Source: CAWARU01 sp963784575 (GTDB lineage: Bacteria > Pseudomonadota > Gammaproteobacteria > UBA6186 > Azoamicaceae). From it: a DNA stretch of 64,000 bases. Made by a program: the position numbers and the translations under genes. The notes under the pieces were generated by a model, which worked only from the letters and a program-made list of their open reading frames with translations, did not search any database and was not told where the DNA came from. The stretch spans positions 186,001-250,000 of the forward strand of contig CAWARU010000001.1 in the NCBI GenBank assembly GCA_963784575.1. Reading direction: 5' to 3'. Shown here piece after piece: positions 56,341-64,000 of this stretch (the first letter of the stretch is position 1; every line of letters begins with the position of its first letter).

Positions 56341-58210
56341 ATTATGGCCACATTTCCCTACCACATTTCATTGGCAATTAACATTTATCATCATTTCTCT
56401 GCTGTCAATTTTTTTATCAATCCTATTTCGAATCTTATCGTTTTCTAATCCTGACTTACCACTATTGATTGCGATTGTCGTGGGTGGAATCCCTTCCATT
56501 TTACAAATTATATTCAAGTTACTTAAAGGTGATTTAGGTGCTGATACGTTAGCTGCCATCGCTTTAATAACTGCTGTTATCCTTAACCAATATCTCGCAG
56601 CTGTGCTTATTATTCTGATGCTTTCCAGTGGACAAGCCTTTGAGGCCTTTGCAATGCGCAAAGCCTCTTCCGTTCTATTAGCACTTGCAGAACGTATGCC
56701 CACTATTGTACATCGAAAAATTCCAGAAGGTATCGAAGATATTCCATTAATGAATATACGTATTGGTGATAATATCATTGTTTATCCACATGAAACCTGT
56801 CCAGTAGATGGTATCGTTATAGAAGGCAAAGGGTCAATGGATGAATCCTATCTAACAGGAGAACCGTATCAAATTTCTAAAGTCCCTGGCACACAAGTAC
56901 TTTCAGGATCACTTAATGGAGAATCAGCTTTAATCCTGCAAGCGCAAAAATTACCCTCTGAATCACGCTATGCTTCCATTGTTGCTGTATTAGAAGAGGC
57001 GGAACAAAAAAGGCCCACTTTTAGAAGACTTGGCGATCAAATCGGAGCAATTTTTGCGCCTATAGCTCTCTTACTCGCATTAACAGCATGGTATTTTACA
57101 AATGATTCGATACGGTTTTTGGCTGTATTGGTGATTGCCACTCCTTGCCCATTACTCATAGCAATTCCAATCACAATCATTAGTGCCATATCCAAAGCGG
57201 CAAGGCACGCTATAATTATTAAAGATCCTACTGTTTTAGAAAGACTCCCTACTTGTCGAACGGCAATTTTTGATAAAACGGGTACACTTACTTATGGCAA
57301 ACCGATCTTAACAGAAATTCTTACAAATCCTGAATTTGATCCTAATTTTGTTTTACAATATTCTGCCAGTTTGGAACGCTATTCCAAACACCCTTTGTCT
57401 TTCGCCATCCTGCAAGCAGCAGAAAAAAAAGAATTACCTCTACTTAATGTAATAAGTGCAACTGAACCCCCGGGCAAGGGACTCATGGGAATGATCGGAG
57501 AAAATAAAATTAATATTACCAGTCGTAAAAAAATATTTGGGGAATATCCTGAATTCACAGCACAATTACCACCAACTTCTTCTGGCTTAGAATGTATCAT
57601 ATTGATCAATGATAAATATGCTGCTACATTTCGTTTTCATGATTCTCCAAGAGTAGAAACCAAATCATTTATCAGTCACCTTAAACCTTATCACCAATTT
57701 AAAAAAATAATGCTTGTTTCAGGGGATCGAGAGTCGGAAGTCAAATATCTTGGAACATTACTTAATATCTCAGAAATACATGCATCGCAAACTCCCGAAC
57801 AAAAGATTAATATTGTGCGTACTGAAATGAAAAAGGCCCCTACCCTATTTATGGGTGATGGCATCAATGATGCACCCGCGTTAACTGCAGCAACGGTAGG
57901 CATTGCATTTGGGCAATTTTCTAACATAACAGCGGAAGCGGCTGGCGCAGTTATTATGGATACCACATTAAATAAAGCGGATGAATTGATTCACCTTAGT
58001 ACATCAACACGTAAAATTGCATTACAAAGCGCTCTGGGTGGCATGGCATTGAGTTTAATTGGGATGGGGTTTGCCGCTACTGGATATATTACACCAGTAG
58101 TTGGGGCATTATTACAAGAGCTCATAGATGTCTTAGCTATCCTGAATGCTCTTAGGCTGATTTGGTATAATAAAATAGATATAGCTCATGATACTAAATC
58201 GCAGTTATAA
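56330..58210 (+). CDS. P1B-type heavy-metal transporting ATPase
   Basis: About 626 residues from the ATG at 56330, which overlaps the cupin end; a longer frame to 56276 is less likely. Membrane helices lie at about 20-125, 245-300 and 570-620. The metal-site helix has VIATPCPLLIAIPITII (CPL type, not the CPC of CopA). AIFDKTGTLTYGK is the phosphorylation site, SYLTGEPYQISK the actuator TGE and FMGDGINDAPALTAAT the hinge. There is no N-terminal CxxC metal domain. The ion is not certain; the CPx type fits export of a divalent metal such as Zn or Cd. Intact. Confidence 0.92.
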   Translation: MPHKLWPHFPTTFHWQLTFIIISLLSIFLSILFRILSFSNPDLPLLIAIVVGGIPSILQIIFKLLKGDLGADTLAAIALITAVILNQYLAAVLIILMLSSGQAFEAFAMRKASSVLLALAERMPTIVHRKIPEGIEDIPLMNIRIGDNIIVYPHETCPVDGIVIEGKGSMDESYLTGEPYQISKVPGTQVLSGSLNGESALILQAQKLPSESRYASIVAVLEEAEQKRPTFRRLGDQIGAIFAPIALLLALTAWYFTNDSIRFLAVLVIATPCPLLIAIPITIISAISKAARHAIIIKDPTVLERLPTCRTAIFDKTGTLTYGKPILTEILTNPEFDPNFVLQYSASLERYSKHPLSFAILQAAEKKELPLLNVISATEPPGKGLMGMIGENKINITSRKKIFGEYPEFTAQLPPTSSGLECIILINDKYAATFRFHDSPRVETKSFISHLKPYHQFKKIMLVSGDRESEVKYLGTLLNISEIHASQTPEQKINIVRTEMKKAPTLFMGDGINDAPALTAATVGIAFGQFSNITAEAAGAVIMDTTLNKADELIHLSTSTRKIALQSALGGMALSLIGMGFAATGYITPVVGALLQELIDVLAILNALRLIWYNKIDIAHDTKSQL

Positions 58211-58237
58211 ACTGTGAAAGTTTTAAAAAATTAATAC

Positions 58238-58574
58238 CTAATCTGCCCAAATTGTCCAAGTTGATAATTCATCTAAGGTACTTCTACTAGTACCTGGTAC
58301 AAGTTCATCGACAGATATTCCACGAGCGTCCATGCAAGTTCCACATATACCAATTTCACCCTTATTATTTACTATTTTTTGTAACATTTAGTTCTATATT
58401 GTAATATCCTTGAGGCACCTTTTGATTTCCTTTCGAACAACTGGAGGCATCACCCAAGAGGAATATCTTCACTTCTACACCCTCTTTTTTTGAAAGATTT
58501 CCAGCTATTCTGAGCCCATTATAAGTTCGTTCAGAACCGTAAGGCCCATCATTAAAAATAAATAATGTTTTCAT
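58238..58574 (-). pseudogene. DsrE-family protein, frameshifted
   Basis: From the ATG: MKTLFIFNDGPYGSERTYNG then GVEVKIFLLGDASSCSKGNQ and QGYYNIEL. One base out of phase at about 58392 the rest continues: MLQKIVNNKGEIGICGTCMD (with CGTC cysteines), ARGISVDELVPGTSRST and a stop at 58238. Together this is a complete DsrE/DsrF-like sulfur-handling protein of about 111 residues with an extra base in the sequence CTAAATG. It is broken, or a sequencing error. Confidence 0.85.
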
Positions 58575-58673
58575 AAATCGTCTCCATGACGATCAAAAGT
58601 ATACTGTCTTGTTATGGTTCTACGCATAATGCATATCCAAAATAATTAATGTCACTTGATAATTTAATAATTT

Positions 58674-59048
58674 TTATTGTTTCATCATACTCTGACAATT
58701 CTTCATCATCTTCATCATCATTTCCATCATGCTCATTTGCTGTTCCATCATCTTATGGCATTCTTTAACATCTTTACATTTAGGCATGGTTTTCATCATT
58801 TCCATATTTTTATTCATCATCTGCATATTTTCACTCATTGCTTTTTCCCTTTCTTTAGGAGTCTTAGCATTCATCATTTTATCGTGCATTTCTTGCATGT
58901 TCATCATCATACCTTCTTGCATCATGCCTGTTTGTTGTCCATTGTCATGATGCTGTTGATGTGCGGAAGAAGATTCTGCTGCGTAGAGTGAACTCGAAGC
59001 GAATGAAACAACTATTAAAGCAAATCCGTATTTCAACATACTGAACAT
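58674..59048 (-). CDS. Exported Met/His-rich, probable copper-binding protein
   Basis: About 124 residues from the ATG at 59048, which has AAGGAG upstream; the ATG at 59069 lacks one. A signal peptide (LKYGFALIVVSFASSSLYAA) is followed by a His-rich patch (SSAHQQHHDNGQQ) and then dense methionine clusters (MMQEGMMMNMQEMHDKMM; MEQQMSMMEMMMKMMKN), with two Cys (KCKDVKECHKMM). Methionine and histidine clusters of this kind bind Cu(I)/Cu(II) in periplasmic proteins. It resembles no named family I can confirm. It sits between the DsrE gene and the broken CopB-type ATPase. Confidence 0.75.
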   Translation of the reverse strand: MFSMLKYGFALIVVSFASSSLYAAESSSAHQQHHDNGQQTGMMQEGMMMNMQEMHDKMMNAKTPKEREKAMSENMQMMNKNMEMMKTMPKCKDVKECHKMMEQQMSMMEMMMKMMKNCQSMMKQ

Positions 59049-59163
59049 AAATAAGCTCCTTCTTATCAAGATGATAGGTTAACCATTTCTAAAGTTTAGC
59101 AGAATAGAACCTTCAAGGCTGACCTATGATAATTTGATGGAATAATACATTCCAAATCCTTAT

Positions 59164-60362
59164 TTATTTAATCCTTAGTAACTTAGCATTAATTGCAACA
59201 ATAATAGTACTTAATGACATGAAGACTGCACCTAATGCAGGTGGAAGGAGGATATCATATTTATACAAGACACCTGCGGCTAAAGGGATGGCCACGGTAT
59301 TATATCCTGTTGCCCAAATCAAATTTTGAATCATTTTACTCGTCGTTGCTTTAGCCAAGGAAATGATTGCAACCGCGTCCATTGGGTTACTTTTTACTAA
59401 AATAATGTCAGCAGTTTCAATCGCAACATCCGTTCCAGCACCAATTGCAATACCAACGTCTGCTTGAGCCAAGGCCGGCGCAGAGCAATGATTGTTAACC
59501 ATAATGCAGCACGGTTTGCAATATCCTGAGTTTTAGATTTACTTTCTTGAGCTTGTTTTACCAACTCGATCACTTGCGACAAAATAGAGTCTTTCCCGGT
59601 TTTTTTAACTGCAATAGTAACAGAACCTTCGCCATTCACTGAACCTCCGATTATGGTATCACCTATTTTCTTGGGGACAGGTTTAGATTCGCCCGTTAAC
59701 ATTGACTCATTGACGCTTGTTTCACCAGAAACTACCACACCATCTGCAGGCACTTTTTCTCCGGGTTTAATTAGCGCTTTATCCCCTATGGAGAGCTCAT
59801 GTAAAGGAACATCTTGAACCCTACCGTCTGACATTATTTTATGTGCTGCGGCAAGCATCAATTTGGCTAATTGTTCTAAGGCTTTTCCCGCACCTAGAAC
59901 AGATTTCATTTCTATCCAGTGTCCCAGTAACATGATATCAATTAAGGTTGAAAGTTCCCAAAAAAAGACTCCACCTGAAAGTCAAAGACAACCAATGAGC
60001 TGTAAAGATAAGCTGTTGTGATAGCTACGGCGATAAGAGTCATCATTCCGGGTCTTGCTTTCGATAACTCTTCAAAAATGCCTATTAAAAATGGATAACC
60101 ACCATAGAAGAAAATAATTGAGGATAAACCAAAAAAGACATATATATCCCATTTGAAATATAATAATGTACCTAAATGAAGGAATTCTTGTATTGCAAGC
60201 GATAGTAATAAAACAGGAATCGTTAAAATTAAGCTTATCCAGAATCTTTTTCTGAAATCAGGAGATCATTCGCTCATGGTTCATATGACCAGTATGTTGA
60301 TGTTCGTGTAACATTTGAGGCTTATGATCTTGGTGACTATATTGATGGTTAATAACTTCCAC
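59164..60362 (-). pseudogene. CopB-type copper P-type ATPase, broken with catalytic domain deleted
   Basis: The N-terminus is His-rich (INHQYSHQDHKPQMLHEHQH, TGHMNHE) and stops near 60270. One frame on, the first membrane part follows (FRKRFWISLILTIPVLLLSL; GYPFLIGIFEELSKARPGMM). After another shift near 59975 comes LLGHWIEMKSVLGAGKALEQ and the TGES actuator (NESMLTGESKPVPKK). At about 59475-59502 the frame jumps from NRAALWLTIIA straight to APALAQADVGIAIGAGTDVA, so the phosphorylation site and nucleotide domain (some 270 residues) are gone. The last helices remain. At least three lesions; dead gene. Confidence 0.9.
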
Positions 60363-60661
60363 CTCCCCTCATCAAATGTGTAAAAAGTTGGACTATGTAT
60401 CCTATACAGCACATAGAAAGAAATATAGCATATGACGTTTAATCAATATGACCTATATTGATTTTGTTTAAATCAAAATGGGGCTTCGAATGAACTCCTC
60501 TTACTTTCATACTTTTACTTTACCAAAAGTCTTTAATGTTGGATTGTTGTAAGTACTTTAATGGTCTTAAATTACAAGACGATGTCCGAAATATTGCAGG
60601 TGTTAGAAATGCTGTATTCATTCAGTCAGCTTAATATAAGAGATCTTGAAGGTCTGAATTG
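60363..60661. other. Divergent intergenic region of the copper locus
   Basis: No gene. It contains the palindrome at 60442-60462 and a second inverted repeat ATTTTG...CAAAAT at 60461-60479; it once served the divergent ATPase and oxidase genes. Confidence 0.5.
60442..60462. promoter_or_regulatory. Candidate metal-response operator
   Basis: ATCAATAT-GACCT-ATATTGAT is a perfect 8-base palindrome with a 5-base centre, lying between the divergently read CopB-type ATPase pseudogene and the multicopper oxidase gene. The place and symmetry suit a dimeric regulator. No regulator gene is in the window. Confidence 0.5.
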
Positions 60662-61666
60662 ATGAAGCACTCATCATTTAAAAAATTCACCCTTGATTTT
60701 AAATTACAACTTTTTTTTTCAATATTTATCTTATCCTTTTTTAATTCTACGACTACTTTTGCTGATAATCGCACCATAGATTTAACAATAAACAATAAAA
60801 CAGTAAATTTTGCAAATAAAACAAGTTCAAATGCCATCTCAGTTAATAATCAAATCCCGGCACCTACTCTTCATTTCAAAAAAGGTGACCACGTCACTAT
60901 TAATGTTTGCAATCAATTAGACGAAGGAACTGCTATTCATTGGCACGGCGTATTGGTCCCTTGGCAAATGGATGGTGTCGAAGGCATAACACAAAAAGCC
61001 ATTCTACCCGGCGAATCATTTCAATATCAATTTACGCTGCATCAATCAGGTACTTATTGGTACCATGCACACGCTGGCGCACAAGAACAACAAGGTGTTT
61101 ATGGTGCCTTTATCATTGACCCACCTGAACCGCCTCAATACAAATATACAAAAGATTATGTCGTTGTGTTGTCAGACTGGAGTAATGTCCCTGGCGATCA
61201 AGTATTAAAGAACCTAAAAAAAGAAGGCGATTATTATTCTCCCAAATTCCCCTTGCAACCCTCATTGATGAAATATATTTATGATTATCGTAAAGCTTCT
61301 AACGAAGAACGTAAATCAATAATCGATGACTATAAAATGATGCAACAAATGCGAATGAGTATTTATGACATAAGCGATGTTGCTTATGATGCCTATCTAT
61401 TAAACGGCCAGACCGAAGATTGTCCTTGGACAGCACCTGTAAAAGTGGGAGATATTGTCAGATTACGATTTATTGGAGCCGCTGGAAGCACCATTTACCG
61501 AGTTAAAATTCCAGGCAGTAAAATTAAAATAGTTCACGTTCAAGGTAACGATGTTATGCCCTATGAAGTTGAAGACTTTGGGATAGCACCCGGTGAAACT
61601 ATAGACATCTTAGTAAGTATTGATAAGGATAGGCCTTACATCATTTATGCAGAATCTATCGTGTAA
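60662..61666 (+). pseudogene. copA: Multicopper oxidase (CopA-like), truncated by IS481
   Basis: 334 residues from the ATG at 60662 with GAAGG upstream. A signal-type segment (LQLFFSIFILSFFNSTTTFA) leads to cupredoxin domain 1 with the copper motifs TAIHWHGVLVPWQMDGV and SGTYWYHAHAGAQEQQGVYG. Domain 2 follows to APGETIDILVSIDKDRPYII. The protein ends at YAESIV with a stop supplied by the IS end. Domain 3, with the type 1 copper ligands (HxH...HCH), is missing, so it cannot work as an oxidase. Full-length CopA is about 550-600 residues. Confidence 0.93.
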
Positions 61667-62870
61667 AAGTTTAGACAAGATCTGACACTCCCTGTAAAAT
61701 CATATCATTCCATCACGAGTGATATTGGTCAATCAAACACAAGGAGTGTCATCATGAATGTAACACAAAAAGTCATCAAACCCAAGCTTGGTCTTTTAGA
61801 ATTAGCAAAACAGCTTGGAAGCGTATCTCAAGCATGCAAAGTTATGGGATACAGCCGAGATAGCTTCTATCGCTTCAAGCAGCTTTATGAAACTGGTGGT
61901 GAAGAAGCGCTGCAGGACTTAAGTCGTAGAAAGCCAAACCTGAAGAATCGAGTTCCTCAGTATGTTGAAGAAGCAGTCAATGAAGTTGCTATAGAATTCC
62001 CTGCTTATGGCCAAGTAAGGGCAGCCAATGAGTTGACCAAAAAAGGCATAAACATTTCAGCAAGTGGAATAAGGCTAATTTGGGTAAGAAACAATCTTGA
62101 AACTCTAAAGAAGCGTCTAAAAGCTCTGGAATCTAAAGTAGCTAATGAAGGGATCATTCTAACAGAATCTCAACTGCTAGCCTTAGAAAAAGCTAAAGCT
62201 GAGAAAGAAGCCCATGGTGAAATCGAAAGTGAACATCCTGGTTACTTAGGAGCTCAAGACACTTATTATGTAGGCACAATAAAAGGAATTGGTAGGATTT
62301 ATCAACAGACCTTTATTGATACCTACTCGAGAGTAGCCTTTGCTAAAGTATATACTGAGAAAACTGCAATCACAGCAGCAGATATGCTGAATGATAAAGT
62401 TATTCCCTGGTTTGAGCAGCAAGAAATTCCACTGTTAAGGGTTTTGACGGACAGAGGGACTGAATATTGCGGCAAAGTTGAACATCACGCCTATCAATTA
62501 TATTTGGCTGTAGAAAACATTGATCATTCTAAAACGAGAGCACGACATCCTCAAACGAATGGGATTTGCGAACGGCTAAATAGAACTATAAAGAGGAATT
62601 CTATAACGTGAGCTTTAGGAAACGAATTTATCAGTCTATTGAAGCAATTCAAGAAGATCTTGATAAGTGGCTCCATGATTATAATAACTTGCGTCCTCAC
62701 TCTGGAAAATATTGCTATGGTAATACCCCTATGCAAACATTTTTGGAGACAAAGAGTATTGCGCAGGAAAAAAATTATGGTAGCATAGAAGAGATATCAG
62801 ACAGTTCGACCTATTTGGACAAAGCTGCCTGATAAAGTAACGAGTGTCAGATCAAATGCTGATTTTTACA
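61662..62870 (+). mobile_element. IS481-family insertion sequence (1209 bp)
   Basis: Both ends begin TGTAAAA and share GATCTGACACTC 17 bases inward (61679-61690; 62842-62853 inverted). TGT...ACA ends fit IS481. The flanks (CTATCG left, ATTTTG right) show no target duplication. The left flank is the multicopper oxidase and the right flank is the middle of copB, so DNA between was lost. Confidence 0.88.
61754..62832 (+). pseudogene. IS481 transposase, frameshifted
   Basis: Residues 1-285 hold a helix-turn-helix (ELAKQLGSVSQACKVMGYSR, DSFYRFKQLYE) and the DDE core: Asp in YLGAQDTYYVGT, Asp in LRVLTDRGTEYCG and Glu in TNGICERLNRTIK. At about 62592 one G is missing, so the frame leaves at RNSIT. 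The other frame continues YNVSFRKRIYQSIEAIQEDL, DKWLHDYNNLRPHSGKYCYG. The element is probably immobile unless the deletion is a read error. AAGGAG precedes the ATG. Confidence 0.92.
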
Positions 62871-62871
62871 A

Positions 62872-63303
62872 TTTTGGGCAATTAAGGGTGGGGTAAATTA
62901 TTTTTACAGACCAGCAAAAAAACCCTATTGGCAGCCGGGAATCGGCATAGAAGGCTTGATGCCTTATTTCATTGATACCAATATTCGTCTTTACTTCCAT
63001 AGTGGTAGTGCAAAATTGGACACAATTTTCTCTCGAGACACACAACTTACCAACAACTTCTTTCTTAGAACAGGAATCAGAGGGATATTTGCCACAAAAA
63101 CAGTAATCAAAGATGAGGTGGGTAGTGGCTTCAACCAGATTAGATATACTGTGCGACCGTTTTATAGATTAACCACAAATATATTCTTATTTGTAGAATA
63201 TGAGCATACCCATGACTACGGAGCATTTAAAAGAATTCAACGCAATGCAAACGAATTAACTAAAGAAGATGTAGTAACATTGGGCGTTTCTCTTATATTT
63301 TAA
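62872..63303 (+). pseudogene. copB: Outer-membrane copper resistance protein CopB, C-terminal part
   Basis: The frame is open from the IS edge: FWAIKGGVNYFYRPAKKPYW, QPGIGIEGLMPYFIDTNIRL, then beta-strand repeats (IRYTVRPFYRLTTNIFLFVE) to a terminal phenylalanine (GVSLIF), typical of outer-membrane beta barrels. It matches the CopB/PcoB barrel. The signal peptide, Met-rich N-terminus and first strands are missing. Non-functional; it shows copA-copB were adjacent before the IS deletion. Confidence 0.88.
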
Positions 63304-63318
63304 TAGAGCCGTCCCTAC

Positions 63319-63711
63319 TTATAATGAATCAAGCACACGTTTTAATTTCTGATTCGCCTCATCGGCTAAGGTTGAAAGTCCAGGTTTATCTACTAAATTT
63401 GCAATAACATTGGGATCCAAGATTTCAACATTTACCTTGTTATCTTCTCCTGTTCTTACCACGACATTACAGGGCAGCAATAGTCCAATTGAAGGTTCTA
63501 TTTCTAATGCTCGATGTGCAAGATTCGGATTACAAGCACCTAAAACACGATACGGTGGAGAATCTAAACTTAGCTTTTTCTTAAGCGTTGCTGCCACATC
63601 AATATCTGAAAGCACTCCAAAGCCCTCTTGTTGTAATGCTTGAGTTACTCTATCAATCGTATCCTCAAACGAATAATTAACAGTCTTGCCAAAACCGTAT
63701 TTATTTTTCAT
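63319..63711 (-). CDS. DUF302-domain protein
   Basis: 130 residues, cytosolic. GFGKTVNYSFEDTIDRVTQA, LQQEGFGVLSDIDVAATLKK and VLGACNPNLAHRALEIEPSI follow the DUF302 pattern (F..vl.eidv..tlk; lGaCNP..A..al). It ends VEILDPNVIANL. DUF302 proteins are small, of unknown role, often near metal or sulfur genes, as here. AGGAGG lies just before the ATG at 63711. Intact. Confidence 0.93.
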   Translation of the reverse strand: MKNKYGFGKTVNYSFEDTIDRVTQALQQEGFGVLSDIDVAATLKKKLSLDSPPYRVLGACNPNLAHRALEIEPSIGLLLPCNVVVRTGEDNKVNVEILDPNVIANLVDKPGLSTLADEANQKLKRVLDSL

Positions 63712-63865
63712 TAATCCTCCTTCGATAACAAGAAATAATAACCGTAAACTTAGTTATAATTATAGTGCTTAAAATTGAACATGAATACTCAAATGTTTAA
63801 TAGGAGGTATGTCGTGTTCATATATAAATAATAAGGTCATATTTTAATTGCTGAATATCTTAAAT

Positions 63866-64000
63866 TCAATTTGACTCAACCAATTCTTTTTCCAAATCTA
63901 ATGATGTTTCCCTATTTATTTCCTTATCGAATAAATTGCTTAGGTAACTATCAGATATTTTGCCATTTGAAATATGGATAATCTTTTTTGCTTGTTTCGC
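63866..64000 (-). CDS. ABC transporter ATP-binding protein, C-terminal end (partial)
   Basis: The frame is open to the window edge and encodes AKQAKKIIHISNGKISDSYL then LDLEKELVESN before a TGA. AxxAxxIIxIxxGKI is the D-loop-distal end of MacB/LolD-type ATPases, after the H-loop. The rest lies outside the window, so transporter type is unknown. Confidence 0.65.
   Translation of the reverse strand, partial: AKQAKKIIHISNGKISDSYLSNLFDKEINRETSLDLEKELVESN

Noticed and set aside
58677..58991. Long His/Phe-rich plus-strand frame
   Set aside because: It is the antisense shadow of the Met-rich gene (CAT opposite ATG), with no ribosome site.
1..64000. CRISPR array or rRNA operon
   Set aside because: No regularly spaced repeats and no rRNA-like sequence were seen anywhere in the window.

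Overview
The window is an AT-rich gammaproteobacterial segment that most resembles a member of the Legionellales. This is inferred from gene content: ankyrin, Sel1, LRR and eukaryote-type kinase proteins, a sugar transferase of bacterial-effector type, NAD-dependent formate dehydrogenase, and a CopA/CopB copper locus. No rRNA or other marker fixes the species. The segment is highly accessory. It carries five insertion sequences (two identical IS3-type, one IS66, one IS21, one IS481), a group II intron, a conjugation-gene remnant, a decayed tRNA-Asn and about twenty broken genes, several of which can be reassembled from the sequence.

Layout. 1-2.5 kb: end of a beta-CASP nuclease gene, a DUF421 membrane protein, a flavin-reductase stub and formate dehydrogenase. 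2.5-8.9 kb: a coiled-coil gene cut at its fourth codon by an IS3 element, a marR-phosphotransferase pair, an EVE-domain gene cut by an IS66 element, a VOC protein, and remnants of an ABC-F ATPase and a TipA-like regulator. 8.9-13.9 kb: a eukaryote-type kinase gene split by an IS21 element. 14-28 kb: effector-like genes (DXD glycosyltransferase, three ankyrin proteins, one with a HEPN-like motif) and an exported nucleotidyltransferase-like protein. 24-39 kb: an island of small-molecule-modifying genes (aminoglycoside-phosphotransferase-like proteins, GNAT acetyltransferases, a methyltransferase, DJ-1/PfpI, a TipA-type MerR regulator), many decayed or duplicated. 39.2-43.3 kb: an ABC ATPase gene cut by a second IS3 copy that itself carries a group II intron in its transposase. 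43.7-55.4 kb: a kinase/NB-ARC-like STAND protein, a decayed tRNA, and a duplicated Sel1/LRR family next to a traD remnant. 55.8-63.7 kb: a metal locus (cupin, P1B ATPase, DsrE, Met-rich secreted protein, broken CopB-type ATPase, truncated multicopper oxidase and outer-membrane CopB, DUF302).

How the genes fit together. The ankyrin, Sel1, LRR, kinase and glycosyltransferase genes fit an intracellular, secretion-dependent lifestyle, but no secretion signal was tested. The 24-39 kb genes look like a reservoir of drug or metabolite modification functions. The metal locus appears to be losing its copper branch: the CopB-type ATPase lacks its phosphorylation domain, and an IS481 element has replaced the end of the oxidase gene and the start of copB. 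The least explained intact genes are the kinase-STAND protein (43731-47234), the ankyrin-HEPN-like protein (18728-22786), the ankyrin protein with an unknown central domain (25937-27814), and the Sel1-LRR pair separated only by one in-frame TGA (49912-53358).
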